From Metallyticus violacea (lineage: Eukaryota > Arthropoda > Insecta > Mantodea > Metallyticidae): a stretch of DNA of 64,000 nt. Positions within the stretch are counted from its first letter, which is position 1. Every line of letters starts with the position of its first letter. Shown here one piece after another: positions 22,601-34,693 of this stretch. The notes beneath the pieces are model-generated. The model was not told the origin of the DNA. It saw only the letters and a program-made list of their open reading frames with translations, and searched no databases. The stretch covers positions 13,056,501 through 13,120,500 of the forward strand of contig CM060841.1 in assembly GCA_030762175.1 (NCBI GenBank), read 5' to 3'. Position numbers and translations under genes: made by a program.

Positions 22601-24214
22601 ATTTGTGGAAGAAAGTGAAACCTACTCAAGAGTGCATAAATGAAAACATTGAAGCCAAGAGTAAATTACAAGCAATTGCAAGTGTAATTAATTCCTGTCT
22701 TCGATTGCAGATGATATTGTTTCATATACGGAGGAAAATTATTTACACGAACTGTTTTTTTTATAATACTTTACGCGTATGTTACCCCTAGGGGCGGTTT
22801 TAGATCCGATTTTCATAAAACAATGTCCCGTCCTAATTTGTCAAAATATTTCTGCAGCAATAACTTTGGTCAATCTGTTTCTAACCTTTATTTATCCATT
22901 ATATATTTGCACTTTATTTTATACCGGATTTGATCGAACAATATTGTAATCATTTATAAAAGTTCAAGTGAAGTATAATTATCATATTAGTAAAACGAAG
23001 TACTTTCATAATTCTTTGCACGTTAATTTGAAACAAACAAAGTTTCATGTCTGTAAGAATTATTTCGACATCCACAAATTAGTGGAGTTGATCAACAAGA
23101 CAATTTAGTGTGCAATCTCAGTTGGACCTTAAAATCAACCCACCCACACTTGAGTTTTTTTTTAACTGTTTAAATTTTACTTGTTTTAATTTCGTGTTGT
23201 CGCTAAGTAGTTGTGTGGCGACCTGATAGGAGTTTATGTTCAATATATTTGCCTCTCCCTCCGTAGACATTCTTATTTAGGTTAATGATATGTACTTTTC
23301 TATTTGTCTTATGTTAAATACAAAAACTAACTTTAAAAAAAATTATGAGGAAAATACAATTTATAATTCCAAATCCAGAAAATATATTGTCTTTGCATTT
23401 CCATTCTGCACATTTAGCTACTTAAGTTCAGTTTGTAGATTTAGATCTTATCGCTTTAAGAAAAATTATTTAGATCGGCTCAAAATCTTGGGAATGATTT
23501 TATAAACCTTTATTAAATTAATGTCATAACATGTGAGAATGTTTTCATTTCATAAAAAACAAGGTTTAAAATATTAATCATATAGCTCTCATGGAAATGG
23601 AGAAAAGTTCAAAGATCCTTACAAATTAAGACATTTAAACACGCACTTAAAGAAATCCAGTATTCGCTCATTTTAATTTATAATACGAGATACAATTCGC
23701 TTTCCCCCCAAATTTGTTTTCAGTGTTCAAACATAAACATATCTTGAGTAACAAACAGTTTCCATGCAGAGCTGCTGCAGGTTAACTGTGCACTCTGCTT
23801 GTCACGCAGTCGGAGATTTCCTCTCTACTATCTGCTATGGCAGCATTGACTTCTCGAACCGCTGCGGAATATCATGTAAACTAAATTACATATCGCATTC
23901 TAGTGTACCACTTGAATGCCTATTACCATACTTTCCTTACTCATGCAAGTGCTACAAGTGTTTTCTTAGAAATAGTGCAGAAGGAGGTTGCGTGAAAATG
24001 TGCAGTTTTCTCTTTCCAACAATAACGGACTCCCAAGTGCAAAACTGTGGGAGCTCTACCAATAGCAGTACAGAAGTATGGCAACCACGTGTTCTCCCTT
24101 GTTGTTAATGTCTTATTTGTATTGTGATATTCGGTTGTCATATCGTTTTTATTTTTACTAGTAGATGCACGTGTTCCTTGCATTTACTCTGTAAAATGAA
24201 CAGCGAATTAAACA
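19620..24214. other. Long AT-rich stretch, no recognisable gene
   Basis: About 4.6 kb with no transposase, reverse-transcriptase, SINE or host protein that I recognise. It contains T and C homopolymer runs (21570s, 22030s) and a 93-codon frame at 22510-22791 (+) without a known match. The higher-GC patch at 22280-22400 and the Cys-rich frame at 23764-24108 were examined without result. Confidence 0.4.
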
Positions 24215-24220
24215 AGTGTA

Positions 24221-24560
24221 TTTATGGAAACACATAAGAAAGCAGAATTGATGATAGTGCACTTTAAAAAGAAATGTCCTGGTGTTCAACCGCCGACATG
24301 TCAAGCAATTCAAAATTTGAACAAATTATTTGAGCAAATGGGATCTGACCTACAGTGACATTTGCTACGTTTTAAGCATAATTTTACTATGCATACTGTG
24401 GCATATTGGGGGCGGAGTATTATTGACACTGGTATTAACAATGTGATGTGCCAAGCGGTAAAGTCGTTGGTATTATGTGGAGTACACGTTAAAGAGTATG
24501 AGGAGGATGGACTTGTACTGCGCATGCGCAATGTGGTAAAAACTAGATTGTTAGCGTGGT
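24221..24560 (+). pseudogene. possible helix-turn-helix transposase N terminus
   Basis: The frame reads METHKKAELMIVHFKKKCPG, then VQPPTCQAIQNLNKLFEQMG. A stop follows and later a further open stretch. The order (Lys/Glu helix, aromatic, PPT/SRQTI-like turn, then LxxxFxxxGS) resembles the DUF4817-type helix-turn-helix at the N terminus of insect Tc1/mariner-like proteins. No catalytic part follows, so the call is tentative. Confidence 0.3.
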
Positions 24561-24564
24561 GACT

Positions 24565-25425
24565 TCAGGAGTGGAGCTTCAGGCTTCGAAGGGAGAGCAA
24601 GTGTTGTCACACGCTCTGATGGGCCATCTCATAGTTGGACAATGAAGGTGATGTAAAATCAAAACATTTACAAAAATAATAAGCTTGATGTTCTGATTAG
24701 AGTTGTGAATATGACTAAAGTAATGCCTTTCTCCTAATATGCTTCTGTTATTTGCTGATTTTAATTAAAGATGTTGGGGATATACTTCGATATAAATAGT
24801 TGAGCTCGCTCTCATGTCCAGTCAGGCTTTAATGAGTAAAGGGAGTGCTACAATTACATCATTATATCACATTAATTGCTTTTTATGGAGTTGCACGTGA
24901 GTTACAACAATGTGTCGCAAATAAGGAGCTTTTAAGTCTGTGATTGTTATAAGCGATACCGGATCAATTTGGCGATATCTTAATGGTCAACATGTCTCAG
25001 CGATCAGTGTGACACGAGCCTCATCCTCTCACAAATGAAGAAATGTTGAGCATTCAATGACATTTCCGAAGAAATCGGATTTGGAAGAAGACGCTCCAGA
25101 CATAGAACGATAGGGTTCGTGTGAAAACGAAGAGATTTAAAGTAAAGTTTATCATCAGTATAAATAATTATTAAATAACTCAAACATTTAATTGATTGCC
25201 ATAGTCTCACATGGTCGAATCACCTGTCCTGAAGAAAGCACAACACTTCCAGCGCAGAAGGGAAAACCAAGCGGGAAACTCATTTCCTGAACCTGGGTCA
25301 ACATATTTAGAGAAGGAAAGTGTGTGAATTTAATATCACTGTATCGCAATAACGGGCAGAATGTCACTATAGATAACTTTTTTTTTATTGTAGTAAAACT
25401 TAGTAACAAATGAAAGCTGAACGCA
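24565..25425. other. No recognisable gene
   Basis: AT-rich with short frames only. Confidence 0.35.
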
Positions 25426-25860
25426 CTAGTCTGGTGGTATAGTGAAACGTACAAGAAAGGAAATGCTTGGTACGAGATATAAAACATCAAACTTTTTCTG
25501 TAAAAACTTTAGACACAAGGTCTTGCTGTCGGCGTCATAGACAAGATGAGAAGAAAATATTCTGTTCATTCTGGGACATGTCGATAGTGAATGTATGTTT
25601 TCTGCAACATCATTTCCTGGATTAGTTCCAAGGCAATAACAGGAATTAGAATAAGTCCCAGGAATACAACGAATATGCGGTAGCTGGAAACAAAACAAGG
25701 AGGATGGAGGAAGGTGAAGATGAAATAGAGCAAGCCTTGGAGAAACGCAAAAATGATAATCGGAGACAACAGTGCCAAATGATGAAACAAGACAATAACT
25801 TGAAATAAATGCATAAAACACATAAGTGAACCCTGCACAATAACGTAATTTGTATTGAAT
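25426..25860 (-). other. hydrophobic open frames, possible decayed receptor exon
   Basis: Two long frames overlap on the minus strand. One (25838-25566, 90 codons) is strikingly hydrophobic, with two to three candidate membrane helices (for example LLSPIIIFAFLQGLLYFIF and FVVFLGLILIPVIALELI). The other (131 codons) is Cys/Ser/Phe-rich. A splice-acceptor-like tract ending in gttattgtgcag lies just before the hydrophobic frame. Insect chemoreceptor exons look like this, but I find no signature motif, and T-rich DNA yields such frames by chance. Confidence 0.2.
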
Positions 25861-27483
25861 GTAAATGGAGCATTGGAATCATATCACAATATTATATGTG
25901 TTTTTGTTGGAATTATCAAATGAAAACGGAAAATGATTTATGGCATACAGAGACACTTTAACAAGCTGCCAATAAAGTTTTTCCATTAGCACAAGTTTGT
26001 CTACATTCCCATATGTTTTCTATTAAATATGTTGGATTAAGGTTTCATTTTATAGTATACAGTTAGTACCTTTTGTGTTTAATTCAGCAGTCAAAATTTC
26101 CGCGGTATGCTCGTCACTGTCAAAGAAACTTGAGATGTTAGAAGTGGTGGTTTATATAACAGATATATTTTCACCGAGATGCAGTTGATAGACATGAATC
26201 GAGCATCCCTTCATTATAATTGAGAGATGAAAGGATAGAGGCATTTCTAAAATTACCAATTGCATAAATGTCTTAAGCCTTAATTTCCTTAGCCGTAAGG
26301 ACATAACAGAACGACCTTGCACTATGCGATGTTTCGCTTTGAGGTACCGTGACAAATGACATTTTTGCTCATAAATTACGTCACATGAATTACTTCCAGA
26401 ACCAGTTTGTTCTGTTCATCAGTGTCCAATTAATGCAAGTTGTTGTGTTCTGCTTTCCGAACAAAATTTGTAAAGAACTGTATAATAAAAGACAAGGAAA
26501 TTGTTATTCTTTGTTACAATATTTGGGAAAAGCCAAAGTTCTATCTCACTCCATACACAGCCAAGAAATTCAATGAAAGTGAATTTATGACTGTTCTGTT
26601 TTCCTTTTAAATCTCGTTCTAAACTAAGCAATTTATACTTTTTTTTTTTTTTGAAAATGGAAAACAATTAACAATTGCAATGTTACACAAGTATAACACA
26701 TTCTTCCCTTTAATGGAACAAGAAGTATTACTGTCTCAAGATTATGTGCCTAAAAATTGATTTAAATCAAAATCTATTTCAACTAGTTGTCTACTTATAG
26801 ATAAACAAAAATTTAAGTTTTGATCATAAGGAATCTTTTTCAAGAATGGTGATGCTTTTTTTAAAAAAATATACATAAAAATTGACGTAGAATATGCCAT
26901 GCTGTAATTGCTAGAAGTTTCAAAATAATATGTTGCAGTTTTCGAACGAAGTAAATGTTAAAATGTTAAATTTCTTTTATATTTTGATTACATACTGTAC
27001 CTACAACCACCCGAAAGGAAGAAAATAAGGCATTACTTCTTAGCGATGCTCGGTTTGTTCCTTTGCACTTTGAAAGACTATGTTAAAAGATGGCGCAAAT
27101 AAAGAGCTTGCTGCCTAAATAACGTTTGTGTTTTAACACCAAGGCTTTTCTTTGTGAGTATTCTGGAACGTACACCACCTCATCTTGCCAAGTCATGTGG
27201 CGCTGTGTTAATTTTTCACTGTGAAATTGTCGTGCTGAACTACTGCATGATGCAGGCCCATTTAGACACAGCCATGCATCCAACTGTTGGATATCTTTAG
27301 CTTCTATAATTAAATGTTCTATTACCGATAATTTTTAGTGCCAATTGTCTTTTCCTCGGATTATCTTCATAAGGATAATTAAATTGGTCATCAGCCGTGT
27401 TGTCATATAACGAGGAAGACAAGAGAAGGTCTTCCCAGCTCTCTGGAAAATGTTAAACTGTAATATATGCGTCAAAAAGCACT
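25861..27483. other. AT-rich DNA, no gene seen
   Basis: No recognised element or coding match before the M1 copy at 27.5 kb. Confidence 0.4.
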
Positions 27484-28688
27484 TACGAGGGTAGGTCCAT
27501 AAATTTCGGGCGTAACCATTTTCTAGCTATGATAAAGACAAAACATATATTTCTCTTTTCAATATAGTTACACTTTATTGCAGTACACTTCTCATATCTT
27601 TGAATTAACATTTCAATCCCCTTCCCCCAAATACTCAGAAGTCCTGTCTGCAAAATGGGCATAAACAGCATCCATCACTTCTTCGTCACACTTAAATTTC
27701 CTTCCTCGAAGGTCCTTCTTGAGTTTTGAGAACAGGAAATAGTCACTGGGAGCTAGATCTGGGCTGTAGGATAGATGGCCGATCTTCTTGAAGCCACATT
27801 TATTCACAGCTTCCTTTGCAACAAGAGAGCTGTGTGTCGTGAAGAAGGCGCGCACCAACACTTAGTTTGCCCGCCTTTTCTCTTTGATGGAAGCACGTGG
27901 TCTGTGCAGTAGGTCAGCATAGTTCTTCCTATTTACTGTGGTATTGCTCTCCTTGAAGTCAATTAAGAATATTCCTTCACAATCCCAAAAGATTGTGACC
28001 ATGATCTTCTTGGTTGACTGAGTGGCCTTGGCCATTGATTCTCTTTTGAACAAGGAATCACAGTAGAGGACATAGTTTCATTTCCTGTAACAATGGTTTG
28101 CAGAACTTCTCTCTCTTTGCCACGGCAATGGCTCGTTGCCTGCTTTTGGACTGAGGAAAGAAGTCTAGGCACTCATCTTGCACTAACTTTATTCATGTTT
28201 AAATGTTCATGAATAATTCGAAGGACTGTCGTTTTAGAAAGGTCCAACCTTGCTGCTATTTCTGTAACTCTAAGCCGCCAGTTTTCCATAATTTCTCCGT
28301 CCACAAGAGCGATGTTTTCAGGAGTGAGCACCTCCAAGGCACCTACACGCTCTTCGCCTTCAATGTTTTCTCGACCCATTCGAAAAAATTTGGTCCATTC
28401 TTTTGCGGTAAAAAATGAGGGGGTGCTTTCCCATACACACAACTGTTTAATTTCATTTGGAGTAAGTACTTCTTTTGTGAAGAACTTAATAACAGCTCGA
28501 CACCCCATTTTGAACATGTCGCAATCTTCCACACATAGCCTTCTTATTATCTGAACAACTGGACACGCGGAGCGGAAGTTACAGCTGCAATTATTTACTT
28601 AACAGATAAGGTAGGACATCAGATAAGGCTTTTGTGAAGGCGATAATTGTTATCCGCGAAGCCGGAAACTTATGGACTTATCCTCGTA
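27484..28688 (-). mobile_element. M1 mariner, copy 2
   Basis: Left end tacgagggtaggtccataaa and right end (inverted) ggaaacttatggacttatcc with tcgta define about 1.2 kb. Reading leftwards the transposase begins at about 28517 with MFKMGCRAVIKFFTKEVLTP. The linker is KEWTKFFRMGRENI. The second DNA-binding half is LSKTTVLRIIHEHLNMNKVS. The first catalytic block reads TGNETM, with Asp changed to Asn. The HDNAPVH block is lost to a frameshift near 27855. The third block YSPDLAPSDYFLFSKLKKDL is intact and runs on to AVYAHFADRTSEYL. The missing first Asp and the frameshifts make it inactive. Confidence 0.93.
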
Positions 28689-29477
28689 ACATTTACAATC
28701 AGTTTTTCAAGCATAGGTTTATGTAGATCAAATTCGAAGCAAGGATAAAAATAAAAAGGATACAGCTAAAGAAATAACGTGGATTCTTCTCACTTTATCA
28801 AACGTTTTTACAAGAGTAAATTTACAGTGTTTAGAAGTGTTTTTTTGCAAGTATTTGTTCCAATAGGCTCTATTGTCACTTTGATGGTCTAAGATAAGCT
28901 CAATTGATCTATAAAACGTACAGAAGACTAAAGTCATGAAAAGAGAGGGAGAGAGGAAAAAAAAGTTGAGCAATGAGGAAAATCTTTGCAACCAAGTAGC
29001 TGGTCCTAGAAGAATTTAAACCTATGTAAGGCTCTTTTAATAGTTTAACAATGCCTATTTATTAAAACAAAATTGTACTCTATTTAATTTTATGAAGTTA
29101 ACTGCCTGAAACACTGTAGCAATATTATGGCAAAATAAGAAGTAGATTATCTCGTATCAAAGACAAATAATGGAACTACGTAGTTCTCTATTAAGTTTAA
29201 AATAACCATTTTTAAAGTTTTTTTAACATTATATTGGGTGAGCCTTTTTATCTTGCGGATTGATAGCAAGAAAAACCTGTACTTTTCAGCCGGTAAGAAA
29301 TGCAAGTGCTCTCAAGTGACCGTCATATAAAATTATTCGCTTTTATTTATTATGTTCAATAAAGCAAATTATTATAGTGATTTGATTGAAAATTACATAA
29401 TTATAATTTTAACATTAATAAATATCACACTATAAGCATTAGTACTCGCTTTCGTGCCAGAAAAAAATATATTTTCA
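28689..29477. other. AT-rich DNA, no gene seen
   Basis: Only short frames and no element recognised. Confidence 0.4.
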
Positions 29478-29545
29478 AATGCCAGTATTTGAACCCCGGA
29501 TCTTCACTGCTAAAGCCCGGGATAGTATAACTTCCCAATCCGAAG
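29478..29545 (-). repeat. tRNA-like SINE head, decayed
   Basis: The minus strand reads ggaagttatactatcccggg, then gatccggggttcaaatactg, which has the spacing of a tRNA anticodon arm and T arm. The B box is degenerate (GGTTCAAATAC). It does not match SINE1 or SINE2 well. It is probably the 5' end of a further SINE copy. Confidence 0.35.
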
Positions 29546-30601
29546 GATGAGGGGACTTATACGGTATATGCAATTCAAAACACTGTACACAATTTTAATA
29601 TATGATTCTGGGCAGGGAGAGAGAGAATGTAACTTTTTAACAAAGGCGCAAATCTTGAATATTCGCTTACAAAACCAATCCCAAAACGAATACAAGTGAA
29701 AAGGAAAAGTCAAATGAAAATTATTTCGGAATCCGAATTTAATCGTGCCAATCAGAATATATTTCCCAGATGAAATGTATTTTTCTAGCTGACAGAATAA
29801 GACAATTGGAGCATCTTGATGAGGCAAAAGGCTCATCAGCGTACGAAAGAATTAAGAAAATAAATAATAAAGGAACAAAAAACAGGGAAAAGGGCAAATA
29901 CGGCCTTGGAGGAACAACAAGCAAACATATAAATATATAAATAAAATGACCTTAAGGATTCTTTTGCTACACATTTAAAAGAGCCAAAGTGAAAGCTATC
30001 CTGGTTACCATCGTTATGATAGTACAAAATACAGTAACTCTATGCATAACAGTATTACAAGTAAACGTTGACCGACTGTGGTGCCTCAAAAGTAAAAAAC
30101 GGGCGTTTTATATATAAGGGGGTAAACATTTCTTTTTAATTGCTCGCTCTCCCATATGAAGGTAGTGCAGACGCCGTTGCTTAGAAACATTTGAGATTGT
30201 AACTTTACACTGGAATAATCCCTCTAAGCATTACTTAAGAGCGGTATGCCAAACATTTCCATAAGAGCATTGGGATGCATGAATCAGATCAGATCCATGA
30301 CCTTGAAGAAGAAAGGATGATGAGATGACGTCACAGCAGCAAGTGAATGTCAATGCTAATGACCGCCCCGCGCAGTGGCGTGAATGAAGGAAGAACTATT
30401 GCTTCACATTACTTACTGTGGTAGAACTGCATAGGGCATTTTAACTGTACGGATCATCACTATGGGCCGAAATTGTCGACCGATATATTTCTAACATATG
30501 ACATAAAAAGCCGAAATAAGAAATAAAATTTTAAATTTCTTACATAAGGTTTAAAAGTAATAAAGTTTTGACTAAACATTAGTAATTACTGTACATCCCA
30601 T
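29546..30601. other. No gene seen; contains a SINE2 3' scrap
   Basis: At 30068-30107 the plus strand reads gtggtgcctcaaaagtaaaa, then acgggcgtt, matching the last 40 bases of SINE2. The rest is unrecognised. Confidence 0.45.
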
Positions 30602-30677
30602 TCAACCGTCTGCCAGCAGAGAAATAACGCTAGGGTTTGTTCGGCCGGCCTAGCGTACGTGTCTAGTAGATGGTTGA
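30602..30677. repeat. imperfect palindrome of about 76 bp
   Basis: The left arm tcaaccgtctgccagcagag and the right arm's reverse complement (tcaaccatctactagacacg) align. Nearer the centre cgctagg pairs with cctagcg around tttgttcggccgg. It could fold into a long hairpin. It may be a very short inverted-repeat element or the fused ends of one. Confidence 0.6.
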
Positions 30678-32659
30678 CTGTAAGACATGGTATTATTAGA
30701 ATTATGTTCTAATATCAGTACATTAATTTATTTTCCAAAGAAATTAACAGGTTGTGAACGTATCTTATTCAGCATTACAATCAATAAAGAGCCAATGCTG
30801 GAGCTTGAAGGATGCTAACGGAGGGGGGGGGGAGAGGCGGATGAAAACTCTCTTCAAAACCACTTGTGTAATGTTCTAAATGCTCTTTGGCATATACCTT
30901 TTAAGAACAGAGAGAATTCTAAATTATTATGTTTTCTTAGTCACATTATTACTGTTGCCACATTTGGAGAATACCCCTTCAAAGTCAGAATTATTTAGCA
31001 ACTCTTCAAATTTGTATAGGGAATGGAACTTATTCTGTTTAAACTTTCAATCACCATTTTCACAATATCGAAATTATCATAAGCAATATCACAGGATGCT
31101 CTACGATTACTGATCGATTAACTCAAAACATCCAGTGGTATTTATTAGGAGTATTTACGGATAAAATTAGAATAAAAATAACGTATACTTAAAATTTGCT
31201 AACAAAATATTAATAATTGTGTAAAATGTTTAAACTGATATTTATGAATTTATTACCTATTTAGAAATCGCTAGTCTGAAATAGATGAAAGTGGTTTTTA
31301 ATGATGATGATAATTATAATAATAATAATAATAATAATGTAAATGAGTGCATTTTCATATTTTCAGCTTGTGATATGAGATGCGACAGTCAATCGGCTGA
31401 ACTGCTTAGTTATTTTTCTCCTTTTGCCATTTTGTGCTTTGATTGTTCGTTGGTACGATTAATCTGATATTGACCACGGATTTGCATGAAAACAAAATTG
31501 GCGACACTGGGAAAGACAAATGCACGTTTAGGCGATAAAATGATTACGGTGAAACTTTACAATAAATGTACAGCGCTATGCGGATGTGATAGGATAAATT
31601 GAAAATTTCATTACATTTCATTGATAGAAAATGTCACATAAGTAAAGCAGTTACAGCAATAAATACATGCAGAAATTCAAATACGCTTTACATCTATAGA
31701 TAGATTGGGAAAGTGTATGAGAATTTCAAATGCACTTTCACGGAAGTTCCTTATACTTGAAGATGATTTCAAGAACGCTTTTTTTTAACATCTGATTGGA
31801 GAGAAAATGTTTCACTCTATAACAATTGTAAGTTAAATATATGGTAAAAAAAGGAAGTACAAGGAAAACCCATGCATTGACAAGATGCTTCAACAATCTT
31901 TTGACCTTCATCTTCTATTTAAAATAAATTTATGTATTTATTTATATTTAAAGGCATGAATGACTAAATTGCAACAAAATATACCATATTTCTTAAAAAA
32001 AAAAAAGATCGACTACGGAAAAAGGGACTATTTTAGATAACCATACAATTATAACATCTGATAATAAAAGTAGAACAATCCGCCAAATATAAATTCTTTT
32101 ACCGAAAATAAATATACTGATATGAGGAAAGTAGTCTGGAGATGAGCAATTCAGAAGACTCCTTTAAAAGTTTAACCAAATCTCAAATTGTTTTAATGAT
32201 AATAATTAGATTTAAATACTTTAATCTATTTTTATAAATACCATTACCTCTATTCTCAGTCCATAGCCCTTCAATGAGCGCTTTAACGTGTGGTATGTCG
32301 TGCAGAAAGTCTTACAAAACATTTGGATTTCTAATTAGATCACCCCAACTCCTTCTGGCCAAAATGTTCACTATGTGAAATTGTTTGAAAATCACTGTCG
32401 CTGTCCCTCAGACATTCAAGATTCACTCTCTGAGACCCCTAGTGCTATTGTAAGGCTAGGACAAGTGTGCTATTCGATTGCGCACAGATCTCCTAGTTGA
32501 AAGTGTACCAGGATTTTGTTTGATGCCTATGGTATTAACAGCACAAAACTAACAGTAATCGAACATTTTTTGGGCCCCAAAATTCCAAATTTTAGGCAAC
32601 TTCTTTCTCCGTTAACATTCTGAATACAATTCGTAGCTTATTCTGATCCCCAAGCTTGA
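30678..32659. other. AT-rich DNA, no gene seen
   Basis: It contains a short AAT microsatellite near 31315-31338 and an A run near 31997. No coding or element match. Confidence 0.4.
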
Positions 32660-33285
32660 TACCAAAATAACCTAAATAAGCTCTTCACACAGCGAAGAAA
32701 TGGTTTCCTACTTGCATATGTGTGGAATGATTGTCGCGAAGTAGCCATAACCTATACAGTGCTCCATCTGCTAAAATGAATAAGCATAAGCAGGAACACA
32801 GCCAACGCATGTATTACGCCTGTATTATCCATATACAATTAAATTCCCTTTTTAGGGAGAATGAATGGTGCTAATTTTAAAAGCACTAGCTTTTAACCGA
32901 GATATATCATCTCATAATGCTGTTTTATTTCATTTTCCTACTGTTTTAGGTAGGTTTAACACTTTAACAGTTTACTCGTAAAGAAGTTTTGCAACCAAAA
33001 TCAATAGCTTACCTTTTGAAATCCGCAAAATTATAGTTGAAAGCACATAAACATTCACTGTAACTGATAACATAAACACAAACAAGGTAACAAGAATGCT
33101 TAAGAATTCAAACCGATGCTCAACTGTCTGTAACAAATCTGGTCGATAAACTTTGATGGGTTTAGGTGGCAGTATGGTTACCACTACAGAAATGCAAACG
33201 GATTTAGAACACGAAAACCGTGAAAGTTATCTAAATGTTGAACATTATAATGTAACAAAACAGAACAAAAGGGATTTTGCCTCCA
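32660..33285 (-). repeat. tandem duplication, unit A
   Basis: Unit A and unit B (33286-33862) align over their whole length with scattered substitutions and small indels. Landmarks include ataagctctt, gtcgcgaag, tgctgttttatt, taggtaggtttaacacttta and ccgatgctcaactgtctgta. On the minus strand both units hold an open frame of over 60 codons: 33184-32972 here, containing LLQTVEHRFEFL and SVTVNVYVL. A donor-like aaaag|gtaagc is kept in both, at about 33017 in this unit. Unit A alone carries a 33-bp SINE1-head insert. It could be a duplicated exon of an unidentified gene or simply duplicated non-coding DNA. Confidence 0.85.
33157..33189 (-). repeat. 33-bp SINE1 head fragment
   Basis: tgggtttaggtggcagtatg followed by gttaccactacag matches the SINE1 tRNA-like head around the A box. 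The sequence on both sides is continuous with unit B of the tandem duplication, which lacks it. The insert is an exact multiple of three. Confidence 0.6.
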
Positions 33286-33862
33286 TAATCTAAATAAGCT
33301 CTTCTTACCAGTTAAGAAATAGTTTTCTATTTGCATACGTCGGAATAATTCGAGTGGCATTGTCGCGAAGCCATAACCTCTACAATGCTCGATCAGCTAA
33401 AATGAATAAGCAAGTAGAAACACGAGCTAACGCCTGTATTACGTCTGTATTATCAATATAAAATTAAATTCCCATTTTTGGGAGAATGAATGGCACTAGT
33501 GTTAAAAGCTACAGCTTTTAACCGAGACACATCATCTCCTAATGCTGTTTTATTAAATCTCCTGCTGTTTTAGGTAGGTTTAACACTTTAACAGTTTATT
33601 CGTAAAGAAGTTTTGCCAACAAATTTAATAGCTTACCTTTTAAAATCAGCAAAATTATAGTTAGAAGCACATAAACATTCACTGTAACTGATAAATAACA
33701 TAAAACAAACAAGGTAACAAGAATTCTTAAGAATTCAAACCGATGCTCAACTGTCTGTAACAAATCAAGTTGATAACCTTTGAAATGCAAACGGATCTAC
33801 TAAACGAAAATAGTGAAAGTTAACGTTTTGATAACAGAACAAAAGGGATTTTGCCATTTGAG
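33286..33862 (-). repeat. tandem duplication, unit B
   Basis: Second unit of the duplication. Its minus-strand frame (33790-33596) parallels that of unit A through LLQTVEHRFEFLRILVTLFV, with an in-frame 3-bp length difference. The gtaagc donor-like site is kept near 33635. Most codon differences between the units change the amino acid, which argues against selection on this frame. No domain was recognised; one hydrophobic stretch (YVLLTIILLIL) resembles a membrane helix. Confidence 0.85.
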
Positions 33863-34693
33863 GTTTGTATTTATAGTTCTCATTGTTTTATAAGGAAGCA
33901 AGTAAACGAAGGGTTGTAAATTAAATTATATTCTACAAAGAGAAATATGGGCAATTTAAATATATACATTTTCATTATTGAGATATATAGCTAAATTTTA
34001 TATAACCCATAAATTTAATTCTTAATATCTGGCGTTTTGTTTACCACAGGTTCTCATAAAATACTAACACATTTGGGCTATCTATGTTTATTAAAAATGC
34101 ATTTTTTGAGACTTTTAAAAACTGATTTTTTCCAACCAGAAAAACAAAATAGTTTAAAACAAAACTATTGTCATTTGTTTCCATTAAATCAGGAACCATA
34201 AAATGCGTTCTTAGACCCTATGGTAACGAAGTTCAAGGATTTTGAGCCCGTCATACAATTAAATAAAGCATTGAGACACATGACATAACAATATAACAAA
34301 CCTCACCTATAATAAAAGCATTGCAGCGTTATAAATCACTTATTACTTAATAAAAGAACTATATAACCGGAAGGAACTATTGACTAAATTTAATATCAGG
34401 ATAAATTCATTGAGTTAAAATATTCATCATATCGTAGAAAGCTTACGTATTTAAAAATGTTTTAATTTTCGTTGAAAAATTTGCACTTTGGTGAATTATA
34501 TAGCAATTAAAAGGCAGCTGGAAGCTTAACTGCAGAGTAATAGTTTTGGTGAATTTATTGGCTTATTCAATTCAGTAGCATACCTGTATTATATTCATGT
34601 ACAGATAGGTTCGTGTTGTTAGCAACAAAGTTCAAGAGAGAAATATAATATACTCTGTAGAAAGTGTAAGAATCTGCTTAAATAATAGTGTAT
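33863..34693. other. AT-rich DNA, no gene seen
   Basis: No coding or element match. Confidence 0.4.

Noticed and set aside
22510..22791. 93-codon frame as a host exon
   Set aside because: Part of it looks protein-like, but I recognise no family, and it ends in low-complexity sequence without splice support.
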